Positions 54,422 through 63,470 of a stretch of 64,000 nt of DNA are shown here, piece after piece (within the stretch, counting starts at the first letter, position 1; each line of letters starts with the position of its first letter). The notes under the pieces are model-generated. The model had not been told where the DNA came from, searched no databases, and saw nothing but the letters and a program-made list of their open reading frames with translations. Source of the DNA: Paludibacter sp. (GTDB lineage: Bacteria > Bacteroidota > Bacteroidia > Bacteroidales > Paludibacteraceae); NCBI GenBank assembly GCA_019163375.1, contig JAFLKK010000007.1, positions 678,967 through 742,966 on the forward strand. The letters run 5' to 3'. The translations under genes and the position numbers were made by a program.

Positions 54422-55027
54422 CTAAAAGAAAATGCAAGGTAAAAATACGGCCAGGAATCCAACTACAAAACCGGCCAATACCTGACCGGGCGAGTGTGCT
54501 TTCAGTTCCATTCGTGCCAAAGCTACCAAAGCTGATATGGCAAGTATGACAATGAGAAACGGTAATGGGTTGATGGCCATCCGGTAGCAAACACCAAATA
54601 CAGCCCCGGTTAATCCCCCAACGCCACCAAGGTGAGCACTAATTTTCCATTTCAGGTTGATAACTGTAATAGCGATAATAGAAATGGCTGAACCGATGCC
54701 CATGGCTACTATAAACATGGGGAACTGTAAGGTTCTCCACATAAACATTGACCAGAACACATAAGCCAGAAATGAAATCAAATAAGGCATGGTGCGTTCT
54801 TCTTTTTTTGAAATAAACAAGTCGTTGATTTCGCCTTTACGCAGCATGACTAAAATAGGTATAGCCGGCAATACGGCTGTAAATATAAAAGTCCCGATAA
54901 TGGATATCCATCGCCACAGCGGTGGTAAACCAACGAAGAATGTCATATTCATCAATATTATCATGCCAAAGGTAGGCATCAATAATGGTTGGAATATCAG
55001 GGTGATTGCTTTATAAAATATCTTCAT
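54422..55027 (-). CDS. PAP2-like integral membrane protein
   Basis: The 201-residue protein has about six membrane helices. The C-terminal ARMELKAHSPGQVLAGFVVG resembles PAP2 motif 3 (SR-x5-H-x3-D), keeping Arg and His but with Gln in place of the Asp. A possible motif 2 His is in KISAHLGG. PAP2 enzymes dephosphorylate lipid phosphates such as undecaprenyl diphosphate. The altered Asp leaves activity uncertain. It starts 54 bases after rpoN on the same strand. Confidence 0.8.
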   Translation of the reverse strand: MKIFYKAITLIFQPLLMPTFGMIILMNMTFFVGLPPLWRWISIIGTFIFTAVLPAIPILVMLRKGEINDLFISKKEERTMPYLISFLAYVFWSMFMWRTLQFPMFIVAMGIGSAISIIAITVINLKWKISAHLGGVGGLTGAVFGVCYRMAINPLPFLIVILAISALVALARMELKAHSPGQVLAGFVVGFLAVFLPCIFF

Positions 55028-55045
55028 TGGTGTGGTTTATGTCTT

Positions 55046-55079
55046 AATTATGCATTATGAATTCTCAATTATGCATTAT
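55046..55079. repeat. Direct repeat AATTATGCATTAT with 21-base period
   Basis: The 13-base word occurs at 55046-55058 and 55067-55079 in the gap between rpoN and the PAP2-like gene. Such AT-rich repeats recur in Bacteroidetes intergenic DNA and may be non-functional. Confidence 0.5.
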
Positions 55080-55080
55080 T

Positions 55081-56535
55081 TTAAATTTCCTTCCGCATTC
55101 TCGCCACAGGTATATTCAACTGTTCGCGGTATTTTGCTACCGTGCGTCGGGCAATGATGTATCCTTTGGTTTTGAGTACTTCGGCCAGGGCATCGTCGTT
55201 TATTGGTTTACGTTTGTCTTCGTTGTTAACGCATTCCAGCAGAATTTGTTTAATCTCGCGGGTCGAAACTTCCTCGCCCGAATCATTGGTCATCGACTCG
55301 GAGAAGAAATACTTCACCGGAAAAATGCCGAATTCGGTTTGTATATATTTACTATTGCTAACGCGTGAAATGGTTGAAATATCATAACCCGTAATGTCGG
55401 CAATATCCTTCAAAATCATTGGTTTCAAATAGGTATCATCACCCTCGATAAAAAATGCTTTCTGAAATTGAACAATCGCTATCATCGTTGTCAATAATGT
55501 TTGTTGACGCTGTTTGATGGCATCGATAAACCAACGGGCAGAGTCAATTTTTTGCTTCACAAACATCACCGCATCCTTCATTTCTCGGCTTTGGTTCTGT
55601 TTATTTCCGGCATAGTCCTGAAACATTTCGTTGTAGGTGGTGTTCACTCTCAAATCGGGAACATTACTATTATTGAGATGTACGGTCAATTGGTTTTCGT
55701 CATTCTCCAGAATAAAATCGGGCACAATGGTCGACATCGATTTCTCAAGGATATTTCCTCCCCAGGCATTTCCCGGTTTTGGATTCAGGTGGATAATCTC
55801 ATTCATCACCTTCTTCAACATCAGGTCATCCATGTCTAAACCACGCATTATTTTGTCGTAATGCTTTTTAGAGAACTCATCGAAGTATTCAACAATGATT
55901 TTTCGCGCCAGTTTGTTCTCTGCTGTTTCTACCTTCCGTTCAAGTTGAAGACGCAAGCATTCCTGCAAATCGATAGCACCTACACCGGCAGGATCCAGTT
56001 GCTGAACCTGATGTATGATTCTGTAAATTTCTTCATCGCTAGTCTGCACTCCCGCCTGAAAAACGATATCGTCGACCATTGCTTCGGGTGCACGACGCAG
56101 GTAACCTTCATCGTCAATATTTCCGATAACATATTCTGTCAACAATCGGTCTTTGTCAGACAATTGTAAAAGTCCAACCTGATCCAATAAGAATTCGTGA
56201 AAAGTCATTCCAATTGAAAAGGGAATATCTTCGTATTTATCGTCTTTCGACGTATTATTTGCTTTCAGTTTATAATCGGGAATATCATCATCCGACATAT
56301 ATTCTTCTAAATCTATATCATCGTTGTTGCCACCATCTTCCGAATTAAAGTCATCATCTTTTTCATTACTTTCATTATCCAGTTCAGCACCTTCCTCCAA
56401 TGCCGGATTCTCTTCCAGCTCCTGACGGATGCGTTCCTCCAGCTCCAAAGTAGGCACTTCGAGCATCTTTATAACCTGAATTTGAGCAGGTGAAAGTTTT
56501 TGTTGTAGTTTTTGTTGTAACTGTTGCTTTAACAT
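55081..56535 (-). CDS. rpoN: RNA polymerase sigma-54 factor
   Basis: The ATG at 56535 gives 484 residues beginning MLKQQLQQKLQQKLSPAQIQ, the usual region I start; the frame extends 32 codons upstream across a promoter box and is not likely translated. The Gln-rich activator-binding region is followed by an acidic stretch, the core-binding domain (ADKDRLL-like DKDRLLTEYVIGNIDDEGYL), a HTH (DIADITGYDISTISRVSNSK) and the C-terminal RpoN box region (ARRTVAKYREQLNIPVARMR). It directs polymerase to -24/-12 promoters with enhancer-binding activators. No activator gene is in the window. Confidence 0.95.
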   Translation of the reverse strand: MLKQQLQQKLQQKLSPAQIQVIKMLEVPTLELEERIRQELEENPALEEGAELDNESNEKDDDFNSEDGGNNDDIDLEEYMSDDDIPDYKLKANNTSKDDKYEDIPFSIGMTFHEFLLDQVGLLQLSDKDRLLTEYVIGNIDDEGYLRRAPEAMVDDIVFQAGVQTSDEEIYRIIHQVQQLDPAGVGAIDLQECLRLQLERKVETAENKLARKIIVEYFDEFSKKHYDKIMRGLDMDDLMLKKVMNEIIHLNPKPGNAWGGNILEKSMSTIVPDFILENDENQLTVHLNNSNVPDLRVNTTYNEMFQDYAGNKQNQSREMKDAVMFVKQKIDSARWFIDAIKQRQQTLLTTMIAIVQFQKAFFIEGDDTYLKPMILKDIADITGYDISTISRVSNSKYIQTEFGIFPVKYFFSESMTNDSGEEVSTREIKQILLECVNNEDKRKPINDDALAEVLKTKGYIIARRTVAKYREQLNIPVARMRKEI

Positions 56536-56580
56536 AAATTGAAAAACGAAATTGGACGGTTGAGATTCAATATTCCACCG

Positions 56581-56588
56581 CAAAGATA
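56581..56588 (-). promoter_or_regulatory. -7 element for rpoN
   Basis: The minus strand reads TATCTTTG 46 bases upstream of the rpoN ATG. The -33 element is not clear. Confidence 0.45.
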
Positions 56589-56754
56589 CTAGTTTTTTAG
56601 AGAAATAACGAATTTTTGGGCTGCCTAACAATTTTCATACCAATATAAAAGCCTGAGAGATTTGTACATTTACTAAGGACAAAAAGTGCTTTTCAATCCC
56701 TTCCGTTAATTTAATATGGATTAGAGATAAGCAATATGGCTAATTGAGCTTAAA

Positions 56755-56816
56755 AAAAGGGACGTTCCTTTTATCGAAAAGGAAAATCCCTTTTACTCAA
56801 AAGGAGCTTCCCTTTT
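56755..56816. repeat. Three 18-base near-palindromes at an exact 22-base period
   Basis: Units at 56755-56772, 56777-56794 and 56799-56816 each follow the form AAAAGG(N)6CCTTTT with an extra G or C at the core, separated by four-base spacers (ATCG, ACTC). The phasing puts all units on the same DNA face, and each can fold as a small hairpin. They lie in the gene-free interval between rpoN and the permease gene, about 170 bases upstream of the rpoN -7 box. Confidence 0.7.
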
Positions 56817-57012
56817 CAATATTTTATTTTTCTATTATTGAAATGATAATTCAATGCAAGTTGGATATAATTTATAATACATTTTAGTTATGACCCTTAA
56901 TCCGTCAGCCGACGAAGGCTTAAGAGTGTGTCAAATAACGGACTTGACATAAAAATATATCTCAACAACTACGTCTTAAAGCCCCCATTTGGGGGTTGGG
57001 GGTTACAAAACC
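56817..57012. other. Remainder of the gene-free interval between rpoN and the permease
   Basis: No gene is visible. A CCCCC-ATTT-GGGGG hairpin followed by TTGGGGG at about 56981-57002 resembles the C/G-run intergenic element before the ppnP terminator. Confidence 0.4.
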
Positions 57013-57042
57013 AAAAGAGGTGAACTATGGTTCACCTCTTTT
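57013..57042 (-). terminator. Terminator after the permease gene
   Basis: A perfect 13-base stem (57013-57025 and 57030-57042) with a TATG loop, about 70 bases after the minus-strand permease stop codon. Confidence 0.8.
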
Positions 57043-57110
57043 TAAAACTGTATTGTGTAGTATTGAAATAGGAGCAGGCATATTATCTCTTGCCCTCACT
57101 ACTTCTTGCC

Positions 57111-58400
57111 CTATACTTCTTTATTCATTACGCCCAGCTTTGTCAATCCCCAAAAAATCAACGATAACAAAACGCCCACGATAGCTGCGAAAGCCATACC
57201 TTTCAATTGCACCGAACCAATATTAATGGCTGCACCACTAACACCAACTACAAAAGTGATGGCTCCTAGAACCATAGTACTGTTTTTGCTGAAATCAACT
57301 TTTTGTTCTACAAACATACGGAAACCTTGAACCGCAATTACACCGTACAATAACATGGTAATACCGCCCATTACCGGTGTAGGGATGGTGGAAATGGCTG
57401 CCGATACTTTTCCAATGCACGAAAATGCGATAGCAAGAATGGCTGCCCCACGAATGACCCAAACCGAGTAAACCCGCGTAATGGCCATTACACCAATATT
57501 TTCGCCGTAAGTCGTGTTTGGTGGGGAGCCCGCAAAACCCGAAAGAATATTGCTGATACCATCGCCAAGCAGCGATCGGTGCAATCCGGGATCTTTCATT
57601 AAGTCGGTTTCAGTAATTTTTCCGGTCACTATTAAATGGCTGATATGCTCAGCCAACACCACAATACATGCCGGAGCAATAATAAAAATGGCATTTAAAT
57701 CAAAAACAGGTGCCTGAAATTGAGGTAAAGCAAACCAAGCTGCATTACTAATGGTGGTGGTGTCTACCATACCAAGGCTTAAGGCAAGTAAATAACCGGC
57801 TACGACGGCCACCAGAATAGGTATCACTTGCATAAAACCTTTGAACAATACCGAACCAATAATACCAATGCATAAGGTAAACATGGATACAATGAGTACG
57901 TTTGGAGTCGTTACAAAAGGTTGAACTACTTGTCCTACGGCTGTAGGCCAGGGCGCAAGTCCTGCTTGTTGTGCTGCTACCGGTGCCAGTTCCAAGCCGA
58001 TAATGGCTACCACTGCGCCCATTACTGCCGGAGGCATCACCACATCAATCCAGCCAATTCCCCATTTCTTCACCACAAAAGAAATCAACACAAAGAACAA
58101 TCCGAAAAAGATAAAGCCCGATTGTGCATGACTAAATCCGCCGGATGTACTGATAATAAGCATTACCGGAGCAATAAATGCAAAACTCGAACCCAGATAG
58201 GCAGGAATACCACCTTTGGTAACCCACGAATAAATCAATGTTCCAATACCGTTCATTAATAAGGCGATGGACGGATTAACGCCTAGCAGTATTGGAACTA
58301 AAATGGTTGCACCAAACATGGCTGTTAAGTGCTGAAAACTAAGTGGTAAACTCTCAAGTAATGGCATTTTTTCATGAATGCCAATGGTACGTCTGCTCAT
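57111..58400 (-). CDS. uraA: Uracil/xanthine permease (NCS2 family)
   Basis: The 429-residue membrane protein has about 14 hydrophobic segments and NCS2 signatures, including the conserved GFAGSPPNTTYGENIGVMAI motif, which favours a uracil permease over a xanthine permease. It imports nucleobases with protons. A minus-strand TATATTTG box at 58508-58515 is a plausible -7 element, leaving about 110 bases of leader with the word GCAAATAT at 58484 and 58507. No nucleobase salvage enzyme is adjacent. Confidence 0.93.
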   Translation of the reverse strand: MSRRTIGIHEKMPLLESLPLSFQHLTAMFGATILVPILLGVNPSIALLMNGIGTLIYSWVTKGGIPAYLGSSFAFIAPVMLIISTSGGFSHAQSGFIFFGLFFVLISFVVKKWGIGWIDVVMPPAVMGAVVAIIGLELAPVAAQQAGLAPWPTAVGQVVQPFVTTPNVLIVSMFTLCIGIIGSVLFKGFMQVIPILVAVVAGYLLALSLGMVDTTTISNAAWFALPQFQAPVFDLNAIFIIAPACIVVLAEHISHLIVTGKITETDLMKDPGLHRSLLGDGISNILSGFAGSPPNTTYGENIGVMAITRVYSVWVIRGAAILAIAFSCIGKVSAAISTIPTPVMGGITMLLYGVIAVQGFRMFVEQKVDFSKNSTMVLGAITFVVGVSGAAINIGSVQLKGMAFAAIVGVLLSLIFWGLTKLGVMNKEV

Positions 58401-58507
58401 GTTTCTGTTTTATTATGATTAGTATTAAATTTGGTAGCTTTAGTGGAGTAACAGATGCTGCGGCTTGCATTTTTAAATACTGCGCAAATATTTAGTCCAA
58501 AATTGTG

Positions 58508-58515
58508 CAAATATA
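58508..58515 (-). promoter_or_regulatory. -7 element for the uracil permease gene
   Basis: The minus strand reads TATATTTG. It lies between the permease and the deacylase-like gene transcribed towards it, so the permease probably has a separate promoter. Confidence 0.45.
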
Positions 58516-58553
58516 ATATTTAAAACGATAGGATTTGAAGCAGATTTCTATTT

Positions 58554-59507
58554 TTATTCATTTTTGACCTCATTAGAATAGTTGAAGTCTATAATTTTAA
58601 ACAGTACTGTATGCTCATGAATCAGTGGTTTTTGATGAGCAAAGAAAATGGTACCGGTTATAGGAGAAAAGATTTCGCTCAGCACTTTACCATTAAATGG
58701 ATCAAGCACCTTTGCAAGAATGTCCCCTTTTTTAATTTCGTCGCCGGATTCCTTCAAGCTATACAATATACCAGCGGAGTCGGACATGATTGATTGTAAG
58801 TTTTTCTCCGAAATAATACTGGAGCAAAATCCATTGTGGATAGTATGCTTGATAATACCCATCTTGTCGAGAAAACGAAGGATGGAAGTCCATGCAATTT
58901 TTGCAGATTCTTTGTTGATAATATTCGTGTCGCCGGCGTAAATAGAGAATGCTTGCGTATCAAACACTTGCCAGTTGTAGTTGAGCAGGGTGGTGTCGTA
59001 CGGTTTTGGTTGGCGTACAAATACGTAAGGCAACCCAAATTTAAGTGCTAAGTTGGTGTCCTGAAAACCGGTATTCATCATTCTTACATGAGGTATAAAT
59101 TCTCCGGGTAAATAGAAACTGGCCAACTGAATGCCATATTTATAGCCTTTTACACTATCGAAAACGGCTGAGGCAATACGCTGTGTGGTTTCGCCTTTTT
59201 CGTATCCCGGAAACATACGGTTTATATCCGTGTTGTCCATTGCCCAAAACCGTTTGTTGATGTTCATGGAAAAATGATTGGCCGATGGGATGACCAATAT
59301 CTCGTGACCCGGAACTAAAAGTCCGGCTTCTTCCATTTCCATTAAATTTTTGACTATCTGTGAGCAGGTAAATTGTTGCTGAACTTCATCGCCACGCATG
59401 GCTCCGACTATTGCCACTGATTTTTCGCCTTCGCCAAACCGAAAGCCCTGTATTTTAAATTCATCGCGGTAAGGCGATTTCATGCTGAAAAGTATCTCTT
59501 GTTTCAT
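58554..59507 (-). CDS. AstE/AspA-like protein with altered zinc site, likely pseudoenzyme
   Basis: The 317-residue protein is a paralogue of the next gene and of the succinylglutamate desuccinylase/aspartoacylase family. At the first zinc motif it reads VGAMRGDEVQQQF, with Arg in place of His (the paralogue has HGDELEG). The third ligand region reads KYGIQLASFYLPGE, without the His of VIDIHSSNIF. The catalytic Glu region reads FSIYAG against VVEMG in the paralogue. A C-terminal barrel-like domain (DEIKKGDILAKVLDPFNG) is kept. It is last in the five-gene operon, 95 bases after its paralogue. It may serve as a structural partner, or use altered chemistry. Confidence 0.88.
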   Translation of the reverse strand: MKQEILFSMKSPYRDEFKIQGFRFGEGEKSVAIVGAMRGDEVQQQFTCSQIVKNLMEMEEAGLLVPGHEILVIPSANHFSMNINKRFWAMDNTDINRMFPGYEKGETTQRIASAVFDSVKGYKYGIQLASFYLPGEFIPHVRMMNTGFQDTNLALKFGLPYVFVRQPKPYDTTLLNYNWQVFDTQAFSIYAGDTNIINKESAKIAWTSILRFLDKMGIIKHTIHNGFCSSIISEKNLQSIMSDSAGILYSLKESGDEIKKGDILAKVLDPFNGKVLSEIFSPITGTIFFAHQKPLIHEHTVLFKIIDFNYSNEVKNE

Positions 59508-59602
59508 TGAATCTATTTAGGGAGATGATCGGACAATACATACGTTCGTAAACAATGTCCGAATTAGTACTTGGGTAAAAGGTTTATATAATACTTCGAT
59601 AT

Positions 59603-60541
59603 TTATGATTTTGGGCATTTTTTAGAGAATATTCGGGCAATGAGCGAACCTTCATATACCACTGGGTAGGTGCGAAGGGTAAATACCAACCCGTCAACAG
59701 GCGATAGCACATCTTCTAACACTGTTCCTTCGAAAGGATCTACAATTTGACACAATAGATCACCTTTTTTTATGTCCACCGAGTGCGAAACAGTAGGTAT
59801 GATAATACCCGAAGTTTCTGCATTTATAAAACAAACTTCGCCTTTGGTTGAAAGTTGAGGAGTGGATATTTCATCCGAAACAGGTCCTGACCACATGCCC
59901 ATGTTTTGCATCAAATTGATAATTCCCTCAATCAACTGATCGCCGTATGCCCTTGTGATGCGCATTCCTATACCCATTTCCACAACTAGTGTGGGCGTTC
60001 CAATTACGTTAAGCGAATGAGCCAATGTCGATTCGAGTACCGTGGCTGCATCGTGAACCCAAACAAAATCAATGTTCAGCATCTCAGCAAATGGCACTAA
60101 TTGATCGGCCATTTGTACATTCACACGTGCCTGAGGCATTTCGCGTAAAAATATGTTACTGGAATGAATATCTATAACCATGTCGGCACCCTTCAGATCC
60201 TGAACGATTTGATGAGCTATGTTTTCTATCAAATGTCCTTTTACATCGCCCGGGAAAATTCGGTTCATATCCAGGTCAAAGGTAGGGTAGCCTCGTTTAA
60301 CGGAGTCAAGTCCCAGTGGATTGAGAGCAGGGTAAATTTCTACCGTCCCTTCCAAAAACTGAATGTTTTCGTTCAACCGCCTTATCAGTTCGAAACATAC
60401 ATATTGCCCTTCTAATTCATCGCCATGTGTACCGGTAACAATGCAAAGTCTTTTATTGCCGGCTTTACCTGTTATTATGTTTTTCCGAATGATTAACTTC
60501 TCATCTACCGGAAGTCCTTCGGAAATAATTGTTTTAATCAT
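59603..60541 (-). CDS. AstE/AspA-like succinylglutamate desuccinylase/aspartoacylase family hydrolase
   Basis: The ATG at 60541 overlaps the upstream TGA (ATGA), marking translational coupling, and gives 312 residues; a 26-codon extension is unlikely. The zinc site is intact: TGTHGDELEGQY (His, Glu) near residue 38 and VIDIHSSNIFLRE (His). A substrate Arg is in DMNRIFPGD and a catalytic Glu in LVVEMGIGMR. The C-terminal domain is KGDLLCQIVDPFEGTVL-type. The family removes acyl groups from amino acids through amide hydrolysis. With an ATP-grasp amidoligase in the operon, it may reverse or trim that product. Confidence 0.92.
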   Translation of the reverse strand: MIKTIISEGLPVDEKLIIRKNIITGKAGNKRLCIVTGTHGDELEGQYVCFELIRRLNENIQFLEGTVEIYPALNPLGLDSVKRGYPTFDLDMNRIFPGDVKGHLIENIAHQIVQDLKGADMVIDIHSSNIFLREMPQARVNVQMADQLVPFAEMLNIDFVWVHDAATVLESTLAHSLNVIGTPTLVVEMGIGMRITRAYGDQLIEGIINLMQNMGMWSGPVSDEISTPQLSTKGEVCFINAETSGIIIPTVSHSVDIKKGDLLCQIVDPFEGTVLEDVLSPVDGLVFTLRTYPVVYEGSLIARIFSKKCPKS

Positions 60542-61314
60542 TGTTGCTGTTCTACTTTTAAAAATACTTCTAGTTTCTGTTGTGCCAATCCTTTGAATAC
60601 ACCCCGATCGATGGAACAATCTTCATAATCGCGTCCGTGCGCAATTTTTATATAACCGGTATCAATCTGTTTATTATGAGTTGGGTCGTATCCATACCAA
60701 CTTCCATTGTCATAAAATTCAATCCACGCATGTGTATATCCCTCGCCCTGCATAAATCCCGTAACATAGCGCGCAGGGATTCCTGCTTTTCTACAAAGCG
60801 AAATAAGCAAATGTGCTAAGTCTTGACAAACGCCTTTGCCAATCTCCAACGACTGGGAGGCGGTTGTTTGTACCGTAGTTATTCCCGGAACGTATGTCAT
60901 TGATTTTTGTATACCATCCGACAAAATCGCAACTTGTTCCGCCGTGCTTGCTTCCGATTGTAGTTTCATTTTGATGAACAATTTATCGATGTTTGACATG
61001 GGTTGAGTGAATTTTGAAGGATACAAATATAACCGGTTTAATGTTTCTTCAATTCTATAAGTGTTGAGTTGTACAACCCCCGAGGATTCAAATTCAACGA
61101 AATTATGTAGTTTGGCAATAAAAACACTGTGTACTATATTCCCGAAATTGTCGGCGCCTAAGCTTATTTCTCCGGCAGGCAATATCGATATTCTCTTTTC
61201 TTTTATGTATTGAAAATCGAAATTGTTTGGCGTACAGCGAAGCAACAAGTGATGAAAATGTACATTTTCACTGAAAGTTATTTTTGTTTTGTAACTGTAC
61301 CTTAGTTGTATCAT
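60538..61314 (-). CDS. Transglutaminase-like protein
   Basis: The 258-residue protein has an N-terminal bacterial-transglutaminase-type beta domain and a papain-like core with the Cys-His-Asp triad: GKGVCQDLAHLLISLCRKAG, then YTHAWIEFYDN, then GYDPTHNKQ. Its gene starts right at the alpha-E gene stop and ends in an ATGA overlap with the deacylase gene. It lacks a signal peptide and should be cytoplasmic. In ATP-grasp/alpha-E clusters this enzyme is predicted to act as an amidase or peptidase on the module's product. Confidence 0.93.
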   Translation of the reverse strand: MIQLRYSYKTKITFSENVHFHHLLLRCTPNNFDFQYIKEKRISILPAGEISLGADNFGNIVHSVFIAKLHNFVEFESSGVVQLNTYRIEETLNRLYLYPSKFTQPMSNIDKLFIKMKLQSEASTAEQVAILSDGIQKSMTYVPGITTVQTTASQSLEIGKGVCQDLAHLLISLCRKAGIPARYVTGFMQGEGYTHAWIEFYDNGSWYGYDPTHNKQIDTGYIKIAHGRDYEDCSIDRGVFKGLAQQKLEVFLKVEQQQ

Positions 61315-62016
61315 TTATTCTTGGGGCGAAAAGAGGGTGTTAATCAATGAGATTGTTTTATACTCCTTATAGTTGTAAAATGTAATCTGTTGTTCGAGTT
61401 GCAGTTGAATAATCTCATTACAAATGTAACAATCTTTTCCTGCAGTCTCCATCATTCGGGCATAAATTTGTTCTATCCGGTTAAACTCGTAATTGAATCG
61501 TAGATGAAGATCAAGACTTTCCACATATTTCCCGAACTTTATTGTTTGTCGGATTTGGGAACTAAAAATCCGTTCCTCTATTGAACCCCAAAATGCAAAC
61601 ATATAATCGGTTATCAACTGCAATTCGTTAAGCGACTTGTGGGTTGTTGCTATATTATTGATGTGGCTAATTGATAGTTGAATATACGACAAGGTTTCAC
61701 TTGTTATCTCTTCGCGCAATAATATTGCATTATCATTTGCCAATTCCAACATGTTGATGACCGAATCCGGGTTTGACGTGTCAAAGATGTACCTGTGCAT
61801 AAAATCGTCCGACGACGAATACTTATTCTCTATCCCCATTTTGTTACAAAACGACACATACGCCGTTTCGTCTTCATCAATCATCAAATCGAAATGTTTA
61901 CGTAGTTGGTGTAAACTTATATATACGCGTTCGGCATATCTGCCCAGCCAATAAAGCCGTGTTGCTTTGGCTGTTGAAATACTATGATTTGTTTTTGTTT
62001 TATATAATGTTTCCAT
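61315..62016 (-). CDS. Alpha-E domain-containing protein
   Basis: The 233-residue protein is predicted to be all-helical and starts with the alpha-E signature ATRLYWLGRYAERVYISL, which carries the conserved WLGRYxER. It is shorter than many homologues (about 300 residues). Alpha-E proteins (COG2307) nearly always neighbour a circularly permuted ATP-grasp protein, and are thought to help it or act on its product; no activity is proven. It lies 55 bases after the ATP-grasp gene and directly abuts the transglutaminase gene. Confidence 0.92.
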   Translation of the reverse strand: METLYKTKTNHSISTAKATRLYWLGRYAERVYISLHQLRKHFDLMIDEDETAYVSFCNKMGIENKYSSSDDFMHRYIFDTSNPDSVINMLELANDNAILLREEITSETLSYIQLSISHINNIATTHKSLNELQLITDYMFAFWGSIEERIFSSQIRQTIKFGKYVESLDLHLRFNYEFNRIEQIYARMMETAGKDCYICNEIIQLQLEQQITFYNYKEYKTISLINTLFSPQE

Positions 62017-62071
62017 AATCTATCTCTCTTATTTTTATTTGTTTGTATTGTTCAATCAATTCCTCCGAATC

Positions 62072-63439
62072 TTATTTTTTCATTATCCATGTGTCTTTAA
62101 ATCCTCCTCCTTGCGACGAATTGACTATAAAAGAGGTTGGGTCGCGGGTGTAACGGGTCAATCCACTTCGCCAAACACGTGTTTCAGCTTCGCAAATCAC
62201 AAAAGCTCGTAAATCGGCTTTCCGCGCAACCTTGCCATCGCCTTCTACAATGTCGAGGTCAATAAAGTCAATTACTTCCTGCGCAATCCATCTTCGCGAT
62301 TCTGTTTCAATCAGGTGCTTAATCGTAGCCAACTCCTCATCAGTCATATCTTTCCCAAACATTACTCCGTAACCACCGGCTTCCGACACGTCCTTTATGA
62401 CCAATTTATTCAAATTTTCGAGAATGTATTTTTTATCTTCTTCATAATAGGGTAAATAGGTGGGTGCATTTTTCAAGATAGGTTCCTCACCCAGATAGTA
62501 CTCTATCATCTTTGGAACAAAATAATAGATTCCTTTATCATCAGCCACACCATTGCCCAACGCATTCATTATAGCCACATTCCCTTTTGCGTAGGCACGC
62601 ATCAAGTTTGGTACACCAAGCATCGAAGAACTGTCAAATGTCAATGGATCTAGATATTCGTCAGATATTCGTCTGTAAATCACACCTACTCTTTCGCGTT
62701 TGTCATATAGTCCTTTATAGTACACTATATCGTTCTCCACTACCAAGTCATCCGAGAATGCAAGTACAACACCTGCTTTTTCAGCCAAATACGAATGTTC
62801 GAAATAAGCGGAATTATATCTCCCCGGTGTTAGAATCACTTCTAAGCCATTATCTACATTGACATAATCCATTGCTTTGCGTATCAGTGTGGAATAATTC
62901 CTATTGTCATACACATCATTCTGTTTAAAGGTGTTGGGGGATATTTTACGCGTAATGGTACGAGCAATCATAGGGTAAGAAGCCCCTGAAGGAATCCGTA
63001 AATTATCTTCCAACACAAACCATTTGCCGTCCTTGGCCTGCACTAAATCTATGCCCGAGATATGTGAGAATATTTTTTTTGAAGGAGTAATTCCTTCGCA
63101 TTGAGCTAAATACCCTTTCGACGAATAGATAAACTCTTCGGGAATAATACCACTTTTTACAATTTTCTTTGCATTATACACATCTTCCAGAAATAAATTC
63201 AGCGCATTTACACGCTGTATTAGTCCTGCTTCAATCTCCACCCAGTCTTTGTGCGAGATGACTCTGGGAATTGCATCGAATGGGAAAAGCTGTTCGTTGA
63301 ACACATTATTCTTATATACTCCGAAGCGAACACCAAAACGCTCCATCCATTTGTTTACTGTGTCTCTTTGTTCTATTAATGAATACATAGGCAATTGTTT
63401 TATATCAAAAAGATTATAAATATGCGCATTTAAATACAA
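62072..63439 (-). CDS. Circularly permuted type-2 ATP-grasp protein
   Basis: The 455-residue protein (a start at 63388 is an alternative) belongs to the COG2308-type circularly permuted ATP-grasp family. Visible motifs are KWFVLEDNLRIPSGASYPM, VGVIYRRISDEYLDP, GNVAIMNALGNGVADDKGIY, and SEAGGYGVMFGKDMTDEE. ATP-grasp enzymes form amide bonds through acyl-phosphates; this clade is predicted to make a peptide or modify a protein tail. It is first in the five-gene operon. The family often has an alpha-E and transglutaminase neighbour, both present here. No Anbu proteasome gene is in the window. Confidence 0.93.
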   Translation of the reverse strand: MYLNAHIYNLFDIKQLPMYSLIEQRDTVNKWMERFGVRFGVYKNNVFNEQLFPFDAIPRVISHKDWVEIEAGLIQRVNALNLFLEDVYNAKKIVKSGIIPEEFIYSSKGYLAQCEGITPSKKIFSHISGIDLVQAKDGKWFVLEDNLRIPSGASYPMIARTITRKISPNTFKQNDVYDNRNYSTLIRKAMDYVNVDNGLEVILTPGRYNSAYFEHSYLAEKAGVVLAFSDDLVVENDIVYYKGLYDKRERVGVIYRRISDEYLDPLTFDSSSMLGVPNLMRAYAKGNVAIMNALGNGVADDKGIYYFVPKMIEYYLGEEPILKNAPTYLPYYEEDKKYILENLNKLVIKDVSEAGGYGVMFGKDMTDEELATIKHLIETESRRWIAQEVIDFIDLDIVEGDGKVARKADLRAFVICEAETRVWRSGLTRYTRDPTSFIVNSSQGGGFKDTWIMKK

Positions 63440-63470
63440 AATGCAACATTAATGTAGGCAAATGATTTCA

